A DNA stretch of 64,000 nt from Micropruina sp. (lineage in GTDB: Bacteria; Actinomycetota; Actinomycetes; Propionibacteriales; Propionibacteriaceae): contig JADJVZ010000014.1 of the NCBI GenBank assembly GCA_016716635.1, forward strand, positions 62,001-126,000, given 5' to 3'. Below are positions 16,627 through 25,742 of this stretch, piece by piece. The notes below the pieces were generated by a model, which saw nothing but the letters and a program-made list of their open reading frames with translations, ran no database searches and was not told the origin of the DNA. Position 1 is the first letter of the stretch; every line of letters begins with the position of its first letter. The position numbers and the translations under genes are program-made.

Positions 16627-17508
16627 TCACACGACGGGCGTGACCCCGCGATCGTCCGAGGCGAGCCGGGCGATGTGGAGGGTGAGGTAGAGCAATTCGT
16701 CCTCGGTCAGGCGATCACCGACCTCGAACTCGATGAGGTCCTGGACGCGGCGGGCGACCACGTGCGCGTCGGGGTGGTTGACCCGGACGGCCACGGCCAA
16801 GGGGCTCGCCAGCGAGTTGATCTGGCGGTGTTGATCCAGCCGGACGAAGAGGTAGCGCAGGTGCGTGACAAAGCGGGTCGCGCTCATCGAGTCTCGATCG
16901 ATCGCGACGCCCAGGGCCGTCCCGATCAGATCCAGCACGCGGTTGATGAGGCCCGTCATGCGGACCGTCCGGGTCAGTCCTTGGCGGTCAAACTGAGCGT
17001 TGACGAGGTGCATCGCCAAGGCGACCGCCTCGTCTGGCGGCAGTTCGACGCCGATGCGATGCCGAACCAGAGCGACCCCTAGCTCCCCCACGGCGACCTC
17101 TTCGGGATAAAGCTGGCGCACCTCCCAGCGCAGCGGATACTCCACCACGATGCCTTCCCGCGTCCGCTCGATCGCGAACGTGAGGTGGTCTGCCAGCGGC
17201 AAGATGATCGCTTGCGTCGAGGGTACCTTGAGGCGTTCCTCGGCCAACGCGGCGAAATCGCCGGCCAGCCGCACCATCTCGAGCGGCAGGTCGGCAAGCA
17301 TGGCAACGAGCCGCTCGGCGCTCGTGGCGGCGTCCGGACGAAACACCTGATCGAGGAGGCCGGGGTCGATTCGGTCCCCCGGCCGCCGGCCGTGGCCGAG
17401 GCCGCGGCCCATGGCCACGACCCCCGCCCCGTCCAGTTCCCCGAACACGGTGTTGTTGTTCAGGACGCGCCGAACGACGAGCTGGCGCTGCGTCGCGTGC
17501 GTCGTCAC
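16627..17508 (-). CDS. BglG/LicT-family transcription antiterminator
   Basis: A 293-aa RNA-binding antiterminator. An N-terminal CAT domain (about 1-55, with VVRRVLNNNTVFGEL) is followed by two PTS-regulation domains whose conserved histidines are seen in PLADHLTF, LVRHRIG, THLRYLF and LTLHIARL. Such proteins bind a RAT stem-loop in nascent leader RNA, block an overlapping terminator, and are switched by EII phosphorylation on PRD1 and HPr on PRD2. A matching RAT/terminator precedes the PTS gene of the same operon. GTG 17508 lies 13 bp after the glucosidase stop with AAAGGG before it; an ATG at 17538 would overlap that gene. Confidence 0.92.
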   Translation of the reverse strand: MTTHATQRQLVVRRVLNNNTVFGELDGAGVVAMGRGLGHGRRPGDRIDPGLLDQVFRPDAATSAERLVAMLADLPLEMVRLAGDFAALAEERLKVPSTQAIILPLADHLTFAIERTREGIVVEYPLRWEVRQLYPEEVAVGELGVALVRHRIGVELPPDEAVALAMHLVNAQFDRQGLTRTVRMTGLINRVLDLIGTALGVAIDRDSMSATRFVTHLRYLFVRLDQHRQINSLASPLAVAVRVNHPDAHVVARRVQDLIEFEVGDRLTEDELLYLTLHIARLASDDRGVTPVV

Positions 17509-17521
17509 TGCGCGCCCTTTC

Positions 17522-18940
17522 TCAATCTTCGAGGCCATGCCCCGTGGTGATGAGGCGCTCGTACCAATAGGAAGATTCCTTGCGGGTCCGCTTCAAGTCC
17601 AACAGGTCGAACTCGTCCCGGTTGACGTGGATGAAGCCGTAGCGCTTCTTCACGCCCTGGTGGGTGGAGACCAAATCGATCGCCGACCAGGGGCAGTATC
17701 CCAGGATCTCGACCCCATCGGTGAGCGCCAACTGCAATTGCTGGAGATGCCGCTTCAGGTAGTCGATTCGATAGTCGTCGTGGACCTTCCCGTCGGGGGT
17801 CAGCTCATCGAAAGCCCCCAGCCCGTTCTCCGTCACCAACAAGGGCAGGTGGTAGCGGTCCCACAAGGCGTTGAACTCGTTACGGAAGCCGACCGGGTCG
17901 ATCTCCCAACCGAACGCGTTCGTGGGCAAGTGCGGGTTCTTCATTGCCCGGTAGATGCCCACCTCGCCCTGGACGATCTGCTGGTCGCCCGGGCGGTTCG
18001 ACAGGTCCGCGGCGGTGCCGGTCGGTCCGGCGACCGTCTGCGTGGCGTAGTAGTTGAACGCCACAAAGTCCGGCTTGCCTGACTTCAGGATCGCGAGGTC
18101 CTCCTCGGTTACTTCCGGCGCCCAGCCCTTCTTCACCAGGTAGGCCCAGGCGAGGTGGTGGTAGCGCCCAAACACGGCCAGATCGAGATAGAGCCAGTTA
18201 CGTACGGCATTCCAGTCAGCCGCCGCCAGGATGTCTTCCGGCGCACAACTGTTCGGGTACACGAGCGAGATGTTGGGGGCCGGGCCGATCTTGGCGGACG
18301 GGAGCAGTTCGTGACAGCGCGCCATCACCCGGGCTTGCGCCAAGAACATGAGGTGGTTCTGACGGTACAAGTCCCTCATGCCCTCGTCGCCGGTCAACGT
18401 GGTCGTGCCGATGGCGTTCCCGTACAGGATCATCATGTTCTGCTCGTTAATGGTGAGCCAGTAGGTCACCTTCGAGCCGTACTCAGCGAAGATCACCTCG
18501 CCGAACCGGACGAAGGCGTCCGCGGTGGCCGGGTTACCCCAGCCACCCTTCTCATCGAGTGCGGCCGGCAGGTCGAAGTGGTACATGGTGATGATCGGCT
18601 CGATCCCCGCGGCGAGCAGCTCATCGATGAGGTCGTGGTAGAACTTCACCCCGGCCGGGTTCACCTCCCCGTCGCCATCGGGGATGATGCGCGTCCACGC
18701 GATGCAGAAGCGGTAGGCCCGCAACTTCATGTCCGCCATCATCGCCACGTCCTCGCGGAAGCGGTGGTAGTGGTCCGCGGCAACCTTGTAGTCCGAGGTT
18801 CCCTCGGGGTACGAGGTCCGGACATCGATCACCGAAGGGCCTTTGCCGTCGGCGTCCCAGCCTCCTTCGACCTGGTAGGCCGACGTAGAGGCCCCCCAGA
18901 GGAAGTCGGGTCCAAATGGCTTGAGTTCTGAGTAATGCAT
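17522..18940 (-). CDS. 6-phospho-beta-glucosidase, GH1 family
   Basis: A 472-aa GH1 enzyme. The N-terminus has FLWGASTSAYQVEGGW, the acid/base Glu lies in TINEQNM, and the nucleophile Glu in LLVTENGLGAFDE. With the PTS permease directly upstream, the substrate is most likely a 6-phospho-beta-glucoside (from cellobiose, salicin or arbutin) released as glucose 6-phosphate and aglycone or glucose; specificity is inferred from context. It starts 5 bp after the stop that a frame-corrected PTS gene would use. Confidence 0.93.
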   Translation of the reverse strand: MHYSELKPFGPDFLWGASTSAYQVEGGWDADGKGPSVIDVRTSYPEGTSDYKVAADHYHRFREDVAMMADMKLRAYRFCIAWTRIIPDGDGEVNPAGVKFYHDLIDELLAAGIEPIITMYHFDLPAALDEKGGWGNPATADAFVRFGEVIFAEYGSKVTYWLTINEQNMMILYGNAIGTTTLTGDEGMRDLYRQNHLMFLAQARVMARCHELLPSAKIGPAPNISLVYPNSCAPEDILAAADWNAVRNWLYLDLAVFGRYHHLAWAYLVKKGWAPEVTEEDLAILKSGKPDFVAFNYYATQTVAGPTGTAADLSNRPGDQQIVQGEVGIYRAMKNPHLPTNAFGWEIDPVGFRNEFNALWDRYHLPLLVTENGLGAFDELTPDGKVHDDYRIDYLKRHLQQLQLALTDGVEILGYCPWSAIDLVSTHQGVKKRYGFIHVNRDEFDLLDLKRTRKESSYWYERLITTGHGLED

Positions 18941-18945
18941 GAAGG

Positions 18946-20938
18946 TCAGCTCCTTGCGCCGCTGTTGGTGACCGCATGCGCCTCGACGGGGCGGCCGGTG
19001 GTGGCGACGATGGACCCTGCGGCCACGTCGCCCGTTTCAATGAGTTGAGTCTCGGGGAAGTCCTGCGAGTTGGTGACGACCACCACCGTGGTGGTGTCGA
19101 AGCCAGCATCGCGGATCAACTGCAGATTGGTCTGGACGAGCACGTCGCCGACCTCCACAAAGTCGCCCTTGGCGCGCCCCCCGGTGAAGGGGGGTGCCCT
19201 TGAGCTTCACCGTGTCGAGCCCGATATGGACGAGCACCTCGACGCCCTCCTTCGTGCGGATGCCGTAGGCGTGTCCCATGGACACGATGATCGTGCCGGC
19301 CACGGGGGCGGTGACGCGACCGTCGGAGGGCACGATGCCGAAGCCGTGGCCGACCGCGCCCGAGGCAAACACCTTGTCTTGGACGTCTGCGAGCGCGATG
19401 ACCTTACCCTCCACGGGGGCATGGATCGACACGGTGCCCGCCACGAGACCCACGGTGCCACCGGCGGCCTCAAGCTCGATGTCGGCCTTCTCTTCGGCGG
19501 CGGCCAGCAGATCCTTGGCCTTCTCATCGGCGCTAATGCCGAAGAAGTACGTCCCGACCGCGGCCAGCACGAACGCGACCACGGTGCCGACCACAAGCCA
19601 GATGATGTTCTCGGGGTTCTTGCCCGTCGGATCCACACCGATGGGGAGGGTCAGCAGACCGGGCGCGCCGGTGCCGTACACCGCCACGTGCATGCCGCCG
19701 ATGATTCCGCCGCCAAGGGCACCAGCGATGGAGGCAATCACGAAGGGACGCTTACGCGGCAGGGTGACGCCGTAGATCGCAGGCTCGGTGATGCCGAAGA
19801 GGCCGGCGATAACGGTGCCCCAGGCGAGCGAACGCGTGCGGGCCGTCTTGAGCGTCAGAGCGACACCCATGGCGGCGCCGGCCTGCGACAACACAGCGGC
19901 GAAGGCAGCCGACTTGATGTAGTCCATCTTGAACTGGGCCAAGTTCTGAATGATGATCGGAACCATCCCCCAGTGGACCCCGAAGACCACGAGCACCTGC
20001 CACAGACCACCCAGCAGGAAGCCGAACACCAGCGGGGACAACTCGTAGAGGGACTTGAAGCCGCTAGCCAGCCCGTTGGCGAGGAACGTGCTGATCGGGC
20101 CGATGGTCATCAGGGTGAAGGGCACCATCACCACCAAGGCCAGGAACGGCGTCACGAAATTGCGCACGGCCTCGTGGATGTACTTGTTAAAGAACTTCTC
20201 CACCCACGACAGGGCGTACACCGCGAGGATGATCGGCAGCACCGTTGAGGTGTAGGACTGCAGCACGACCGGAATGCCGAAGAAGGTCACCGGATTCCCC
20301 GCTGCCCCAAACGCCACCATCGTCGCGGGGGCCTTGGCACCCGCGGCCGTGGTGATCGTCATGACGGGCTGCACGCTGACGTAGATCAGCGAGGCCGCCA
20401 GAGCCATGGCGGTGTAGATGTTGGCACCGAACTTCCGTCCGGCGCTCACCGCCAAGAACATGGGCAGCAGCATGAAGAGGCCATCCGCGACGGCCCACAG
20501 GATCTGGTAGGTCGTATCCGTCGTCGCCATCACCTTGGTCGCCAGGGCGATCGCCAAGAGGCCCTTCAAGATGCCGGTGCCTGCCATGACGCCCAAGATC
20601 GGGGCGAAGATGGCCGAGACGAGATCCACCATCCGTGGCACAAAACCGACCTTGGCGCCGCCGGCAGCCGCCGCAGCGCTGTCGTCGGTCAGGGCCTTGG
20701 GCAGCGCCGCGTACGCCTTGGGGACATTGTTGCCCACCACAACCTGGAACATGCCGCCGCTCTCGACGACGGTGATGACACCCGGAATCTTCTCGACGGC
20801 CACCTTGTCCGCGAGTTTGGTGTCCTTGAGGGTGAAACGCAGCCGGGTGGCGCAGTGCACCACGCTCCCCACGTTTCCTTCGCCGCCAACGCCCTTGAGC
20901 ACGTCAGCTGCGAGAGCGTTGTAGTCAACACTCGCCAT
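18946..20938 (-). CDS. PTS beta-glucoside transporter EIIBCA, frameshifted near the 3' end
   Basis: Domain order is EIIB (phospho-Cys29 in VVHCATRLRF), EIIC with about ten membrane segments (residues about 105-470) and EIIA (phospho-His571 in VHIGLDTV). It takes up and phosphorylates beta-glucosides. After residue about 577 the reading frame departs: the frame from 20938 runs to 19037 with unrelated sequence, while the true C-terminus (VLVQTNLQLIRDAGFDT...) lies in another frame ending at 18946. Deleting one base in either of two 6-base homopolymers (19177-19182 or 19189-19194) restores a 663-aa protein of normal length. This is a genuine mutation, a phase-variable tract or a sequencing error. 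Both phosphorylation sites precede the lesion. Confidence 0.85.
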
Positions 20939-20984
20939 GGTCTTTCTCCTTGTCAGTCACGGGGTTGAGCCGGGTTCGGGCAAT

Positions 20985-21028
20985 AAAAAAAGACCTAAGC
21001 GTGGCGGAATCCGCCTTGCTTAGGTCTT
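20985..21028 (-). terminator. Leader terminator of the beta-glucoside operon
   Basis: On the minus strand an 11-bp stem (AAGACCTAAGC / GCTTAGGTCTT) encloses a small inner GGCGGA/TCCGCC hairpin and is followed by a run of seven T. It lies in the leader about 46 bp before the PTS start codon. A terminator in this place is the expected target of BglG-type antitermination. Confidence 0.9.
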
Positions 21029-21051
21029 GCCCCTCATTGGGTTACATGCCT
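21022..21051 (-). promoter_or_regulatory. Ribonucleic antiterminator (RAT) site
   Basis: The minus-strand leader has a 30-nt segment whose 3' half, GGGGCAAGACCT, resembles the RAT consensus end (GGCAAAACCT). Its 5' half, GGCATGTAACCC, loosely fits the GGATTGTTAC side. It overlaps the left arm of the leader terminator by 7 bp, the arrangement that makes RAT and terminator mutually exclusive. Confidence 0.7.
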
Positions 21052-21154
21052 GAGTCGTTGCTCAAACCGAGGTTTGATGCACTCAAGTTATGGGATTGTT
21101 CGGCCCGGCGCAACATGTTGCCACCGAGTAGTCGCCAAGTGTTCGGGCGAACGC

Positions 21155-22006
21155 TCAGCCCGCCGTCTTCTCGGCCTGGTCGACCACGTTGGAGAGCAGC
21201 ATCGCCCGCGTCATCGGACCGACGCCGCCCGGGTTGGGCGCCACCCAGGACGCCCGCTCCCAGGCGTCCGGCGCCACATCGCCGACCGTTTTGCCGTCCA
21301 CGCGGCTGACGCCGACATCGAGGACGATGGCCCCGGGCTTCAGCAGATCGGCGGTCACCAACCCTGGGACGCCCGCCGCGGCGATCACGATGTCCGCCGA
21401 TCGGGTGTGCGAGGGCAGGTCGCGGGTGCCGGTGTGGCACAGGGTGACGGTGGCGTTCTCACTGCGGCGGGTCAGCAGCAGCCCCATCGGACGCCCGACG
21501 GTAATGCCGCGCCCGATCACACAGACGTCTGCGCCGTTCCACGTGAGGCCGTGCCGGCGCACCAACTCGACGATCCCCCGCGGCGTGCAGGGCAGCGGGG
21601 CGGGCTCGTTGAGCACCAAGCGTCCGAGATTGAGCGGATGCAGTCCGTCGGCGTCCTTGTCGGGATCCATGAGAGCGAGAATCGCGTTCTCGTCCAACCC
21701 CTTTGGCAGCGGCAGTTGAACGATGTAGCCGGTGCAGGCCGGGTTCTCGTTGAGGACATGGACGGCCTCCGCCACCTGCGCCTGCGAGGCGTCCGACGGC
21801 AGGACGACCTGGAGCGACTCAATGCCCACCTGGGCGCAGTCGGCGTGCTTCATCCGGACGTAGTTCTGGCTCGCCGGATCATCGCCCACCAGGACCGTCG
21901 CCAGCCCGGGCACCACCCCGCGTTCACGCAGGGCGGCGACGCGGGTGGCGAGTTCGACCTTGATGGTGGCTGCTGTGGCCTTACCGTCCAAACGCTGCGC
22001 GGTCAT
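21155..22006 (-). CDS. folD: Bifunctional methylenetetrahydrofolate dehydrogenase/cyclohydrolase
   Basis: A 283-aa FolD. It interconverts 5,10-methylene-THF and 10-formyl-THF with NADP, supplying formyl groups to PurH and PurN encoded just upstream. The catalytic Lys is in SQNYVRMKHADCAQVGIES, the NADP site in GRGITVGRPMGLLL, and the C-terminal signature is PNPGGVGPMTRAMLL. It follows purH after 18 bp, last in the PerM-like, purN, purH, folD run. Confidence 0.97.
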   Translation of the reverse strand: MTAQRLDGKATAATIKVELATRVAALRERGVVPGLATVLVGDDPASQNYVRMKHADCAQVGIESLQVVLPSDASQAQVAEAVHVLNENPACTGYIVQLPLPKGLDENAILALMDPDKDADGLHPLNLGRLVLNEPAPLPCTPRGIVELVRRHGLTWNGADVCVIGRGITVGRPMGLLLTRRSENATVTLCHTGTRDLPSHTRSADIVIAAAGVPGLVTADLLKPGAIVLDVGVSRVDGKTVGDVAPDAWERASWVAPNPGGVGPMTRAMLLSNVVDQAEKTAG

Positions 22007-22024
22007 GCGTGGCCTCCGTAAAGC

Positions 22025-23584
22025 TCAGTGGAAGAAGTGGCGAGCCCCGGTCAGGTAGAGGGTGACCCCGGCCTCCTGACACGCGGCGATGGTCTCGTCG
22101 TCACGGATCGATCCGCCCGGCTGGACGATGGCCTTGACTCCGGCCGCGATCAAAATCGCTGGACCATCGCCGAACGGGAAGAAGGCGTCCGACGCGGCGA
22201 CCGAGCCTTGGGCACGTTCGCCAGCACGCTCGACCGCAAGGCGACAGGAATCCACGCGGTTGACCTGGCCCATGCCGACGCCGACGGAGGCGCCGCCGTG
22301 GGCGAGCAAGATGGCGTTCGACTTCACCGAGCGGCACGCCCGCCAGGCGAAGGCGAGGTCGGCCAGGGTCGCGGCATCGGCGGCGGGACCAGCGGCGAGC
22401 GTCCATGCGGTCGGGTCATCGCCGTCGGCCTGAAGGACGTCCTTCTGCTGCATCAGCAGACCACCATCGATCGGACGGGTCTCGACGCCACCGCGGAACG
22501 GGGCCGCCACCTTGAGGATGCGCAGGTTCTTCTTGCCCTGCAGCAGTTCCAGGGCAGCGGGCTCGTAGTCAGGGGCCACGATGACCTCGGTGAAGATCGG
22601 CTTGACCTGTTCGGCCATGGCCAGCGTGACCGTGCGGTTCGCGGCGATGACGCCGCCGTATGCGCTCACCGGATCGCAGGCATGAGCCTGTCGGTGCGCC
22701 TCCGCGATATCGGCGCCCACGGCGATGCCGCAGGGGTTGCTGTGCTTGATGATCGCCACAGCCGGCTCGTCAAAGTCGTAGGCCGCGCGTCGGGCGGAAT
22801 CGGTGTCGACGAAGTTGTTGTAGCTCATCTCCTTGCCGCCGAGCTGTTCGGCGGTGGCCAACCCGGGAGCCCCGAAGCCGTTTTGATACAGGGCAGCGAG
22901 CTGGTGGGAGTTCTCGCCGTATCGCAGGACGCCGAGGCGGTTGTATGTGCCACCGATCCAGCGCGGGAACCCGGTGCCCTCGGTGCCGTCGGTCAGGAAG
23001 TAGCCCATCCAGGAAGCCACTGCCACGTCGTAGGTCGCGGTGTGGACGAACGCCGCCGCCGCGAGTGCCTTGCGCTGGTCCAGCGTGTACCCGCCTTCGA
23101 CTAGCGCGGCCACGAGGGCCGGGTATTGATCCGGCGAGGTCACAATGGCGACAGACGGATGGTTCTTGGCCGCAGCCCGCACCATCGACGGGCCGCCGAT
23201 GTCGATCTGCTCGACGCATTCATCGGGCGTCGCCCCGGAGGCCACGGTTTCCGAGAACGGATACAGGTTCGAGACCACGAGATCGAAGGGCTCAATCTCC
23301 AGATCGGCCAGCTGCGCCACGTGCGAGGGCAGACGGCGGTCAGCAAGGATCCCCGCGTGCACCCGGGGATGCAGCGTCTTCACGCGGCCGTCCAGGCACT
23401 CGGGGAAGCCGGTGAGGTCGGCGACCTCGCGGACGTCCACCCCCGCTTCCTTCAGCACGGAGTAGGACTTGCCGGTCGACACGACCTGCACGCCAGCGGC
23501 AGCCAGAGCGCGTCCGAGTTCGGGGAGCCCGGTCTTGTCGTAAACCGAGACAAGGGCCCGGCGGATGGGTGCACGATCGGTCAT
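22025..23584 (-). CDS. purH: AICAR transformylase / IMP cyclohydrolase
   Basis: A 519-aa bifunctional enzyme for the last two steps of IMP synthesis. The N-terminal MGS-like cyclohydrolase has YDKTGLPELGRAL and VKTLHPRVHAGILADR; the transformylase has RYGENSHQLAALY, IKHSNPCGIAVG and a C-terminal FPFGDGP. It uses 10-formyl-THF made by FolD. It begins 13 bp after the purN stop, and folD follows after 18 bp, so these genes are surely co-transcribed. Confidence 0.97.
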   Translation of the reverse strand: MTDRAPIRRALVSVYDKTGLPELGRALAAAGVQVVSTGKSYSVLKEAGVDVREVADLTGFPECLDGRVKTLHPRVHAGILADRRLPSHVAQLADLEIEPFDLVVSNLYPFSETVASGATPDECVEQIDIGGPSMVRAAAKNHPSVAIVTSPDQYPALVAALVEGGYTLDQRKALAAAAFVHTATYDVAVASWMGYFLTDGTEGTGFPRWIGGTYNRLGVLRYGENSHQLAALYQNGFGAPGLATAEQLGGKEMSYNNFVDTDSARRAAYDFDEPAVAIIKHSNPCGIAVGADIAEAHRQAHACDPVSAYGGVIAANRTVTLAMAEQVKPIFTEVIVAPDYEPAALELLQGKKNLRILKVAAPFRGGVETRPIDGGLLMQQKDVLQADGDDPTAWTLAAGPAADAATLADLAFAWRACRSVKSNAILLAHGGASVGVGMGQVNRVDSCRLAVERAGERAQGSVAASDAFFPFGDGPAILIAAGVKAIVQPGGSIRDDETIAACQEAGVTLYLTGARHFFH

Positions 23585-23597
23585 GGTGCCTTTCGGT

Positions 23598-24176
23598 TTA
23601 GCTCTGAGGATTCAGGGAAAGCTTGCGGACGGTCTCGACCAGGATGCGCCGCTCGACAACCTTGATCCGCTCGTGGAGCGTGTCGACCGTGTCGTCGGGC
23701 AGCACGGGGACGGCCTCCTGAGCCAAAATCTGCCCGGTGTCGACGCCGGCATCCACCTGGAACACTGTGGCGCCCGAGACTTTAACGCCGTGGGCGAGCG
23801 CGTCTCGGGGCCCGTGCATGCCCGGGAAGGACGGCAGTAGCGCTGGGTGGGTGTTGATCGTGCGTCCGCCGAAGCGAGCCAGGAAGTCGACCCCGAGCAG
23901 CTTCATGAAGCCGGCGCTGACCACCAGGTCTGGTTCGTAGGCGGCCACCGTCGAGGTGAGCCGCGCGTCCCACTCCTGCCGATCGGCGCCCTTGGCCAGG
24001 GGTAACGAGAACGTCGGAAGACCCGCCAGTTGGGCCCGGACGAGGCCAAATGCGTCTTCACGGTCCGAACCGACAGCGACCAGACGAACGTCCAACTGGT
24101 CGTCGGCGATCGCGTCAAGAAGGGATTGGAGCAGGGTGCCCGATCCCGAAACCAGCACCACCACCCGGAACGTCAT
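23598..24176 (-). CDS. purN: Phosphoribosylglycinamide formyltransferase
   Basis: A 192-aa GAR transformylase carrying out the third step of purine synthesis. It shows VLVSGSGTLLQSLLDA near the N-terminus, the active-site Asn-His in INTHPALLPSFPG and the Asp in DAGVDTGQIL. ATG 24176 is preferred to an in-frame TTG two codons upstream. It lies 37 bp after the PerM-like gene and 13 bp before purH. Confidence 0.96.
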   Translation of the reverse strand: MTFRVVVLVSGSGTLLQSLLDAIADDQLDVRLVAVGSDREDAFGLVRAQLAGLPTFSLPLAKGADRQEWDARLTSTVAAYEPDLVVSAGFMKLLGVDFLARFGGRTINTHPALLPSFPGMHGPRDALAHGVKVSGATVFQVDAGVDTGQILAQEAVPVLPDDTVDTLHERIKVVERRILVETVRKLSLNPQS

Positions 24177-24213
24177 GCGCAAAGCCTACCGAGCGGGCCC
24201 GCGTCAGTGCTGC

Positions 24214-25641
24214 TCAGCGGTCCGGCCTGGACAGCGGACGGGTCTCCTCGGCGTCGTCCGGCAGGGGCACGGTCACGTCATCGGCGCCATTCAGGAGCGG
24301 TGCGGTCACCTCGTCGGCGTCGCCAAACAGCGGCTTGGTCACCTCGTCGGGGTCGTCATCGAGTTCGCCCTCTTCGGGAGCGACAGGTTCGGTGCTGGGT
24401 GCCCGCCTGGCCAGCCAACGCCCGAGGGCGCCGATCGCTGCTGCGACGGTGAGCACCCCCGGCACGATGACCAGCAACGAGGTCATCCGGGGCCCCATCC
24501 CCACGAGGCGTTGGGTGCCGAGGTCGCCTCCTGAGAACCAGCACGAGGCGACGAACGCCGCGGACACCACGATGCCCGCAAGTGCGCCCGCGGCGAGCGC
24601 CTGGTAGGGACTGCGAATGCCCTGACGGACCGCCGTTATCCCCGTCAGAACGCCCACGACCGCGCTGCTCGCCACCCAGACATTGCCCATGCTGCCGAAA
24701 GGTTCAGTCGGCACCACTGCCAGCAGCGGGATGGCGGGCAGGATCCCGACCTGATTCAGGGTGGGGGTCACGATCGATCCGACCCCAAGGGAAATCCCGG
24801 CGCCGGTGGCATAGCTAGCCGCCCAGAGGACGGCATTGGGCAGATAGGCCAGTTGCGAGAGAAGAAGACTGAAGGCACCAGTCGGACCGTACGCGGCGAG
24901 CCCGGCCGTCAACTGCTCGACCCGGTCGCGATGAACGAGCAAACTCACGGTCAGTGCGCCTACGCCCAGCACCGTCACGGACAGGCATCCCACGCCGACC
25001 GCCCGCGGCACGCGGCCGAGCCAGGTCGGCAGGGCCGACGCGAGCCTGAAAGGAGCACCGAAACGCAGCCCCCATAGCGCTCCCAGGACGGCAACAACGA
25101 GGCCGCCCAAGAAGGCTCGGAAACTCTGGCTCTGCCCCGCCACCGCGGCCACGACGGCAACGCCCAGGGAGTAGACAGCCACGATCGTGCCAACGGTGCG
25201 CAGGAGCGCCATCGAGAGGCCGGTGGGCGGACCGCTCGTTTCGTCGGTGGCATCGGGGGCACCCGGACGGGGGGCGTCCGCCCGGACTGCATACGCGGAC
25301 GCGACGGCGACGATCACCACGACGACCAGCGTGACCCCGAGGGGGGCGATCGTGATCACCATGGTGCCGCTGCGCAAGCCCGCCCCATGGGATGCCAACC
25401 ACACCTGCGTCGCAAATCGAAGCGCTTGCTCCAGCGGCATGGTAGTCGCGGACGCCCACGCTGCCAGCACAGACGCGACCGCGGCCAACCACCCAACCAC
25501 CAGGGCCCCCACGGCGGCGATCGGGGCAGTCGCGTACCACGGCAGGGTCAGGGACTTGGATGGGCGCGCGTCAACGCCCTCGGTGGGGAGGGTTACCGTC
25601 AGCGAAATCCGCCGAGAGCGCCGCGGCGACGTTCGAGCCAT
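24214..25641 (-). CDS. DUF6350/PerM-like polytopic membrane protein
   Basis: A 475-aa protein with about ten to twelve hydrophobic segments after a basic N-terminus. It occupies the place of the actinobacterial PerM/DUF6350 gene directly before purN-purH, as in mycobacteria where PerM helps stabilise division machinery; the assignment rests on position and topology. The cytoplasmic tail (about the last 60 residues) is acidic and repeats a DEVTxPL-type motif three times (DEVTKPL, DEVTAPL, DDVTVPL), which could be Thr-phosphorylation sites. ATG 25641 is chosen; a GTG at 25662 is possible, while earlier starts overlap the divergent gene. Confidence 0.72.
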   Translation of the reverse strand: MARTSPRRSRRISLTVTLPTEGVDARPSKSLTLPWYATAPIAAVGALVVGWLAAVASVLAAWASATTMPLEQALRFATQVWLASHGAGLRSGTMVITIAPLGVTLVVVVIVAVASAYAVRADAPRPGAPDATDETSGPPTGLSMALLRTVGTIVAVYSLGVAVVAAVAGQSQSFRAFLGGLVVAVLGALWGLRFGAPFRLASALPTWLGRVPRAVGVGCLSVTVLGVGALTVSLLVHRDRVEQLTAGLAAYGPTGAFSLLLSQLAYLPNAVLWAASYATGAGISLGVGSIVTPTLNQVGILPAIPLLAVVPTEPFGSMGNVWVASSAVVGVLTGITAVRQGIRSPYQALAAGALAGIVVSAAFVASCWFSGGDLGTQRLVGMGPRMTSLLVIVPGVLTVAAAIGALGRWLARRAPSTEPVAPEEGELDDDPDEVTKPLFGDADEVTAPLLNGADDVTVPLPDDAEETRPLSRPDR

Positions 25642-25742
25642 GATCCATTCATGCTGACTCACCCCCGACCTGCCTGTCCCTCGGACACGCAGAGGGTGGG
25701 TAAACTGCCCGATGTACCAGACCCCGGGATCGAGAGGCGCAC

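Noticed and set aside
19189..19194. Programmed ribosomal frameshift in the PTS gene
   Set aside because: No slippery heptamer in phase and no downstream hairpin at the site; a mutation, variable tract or sequence error explains it more simply.
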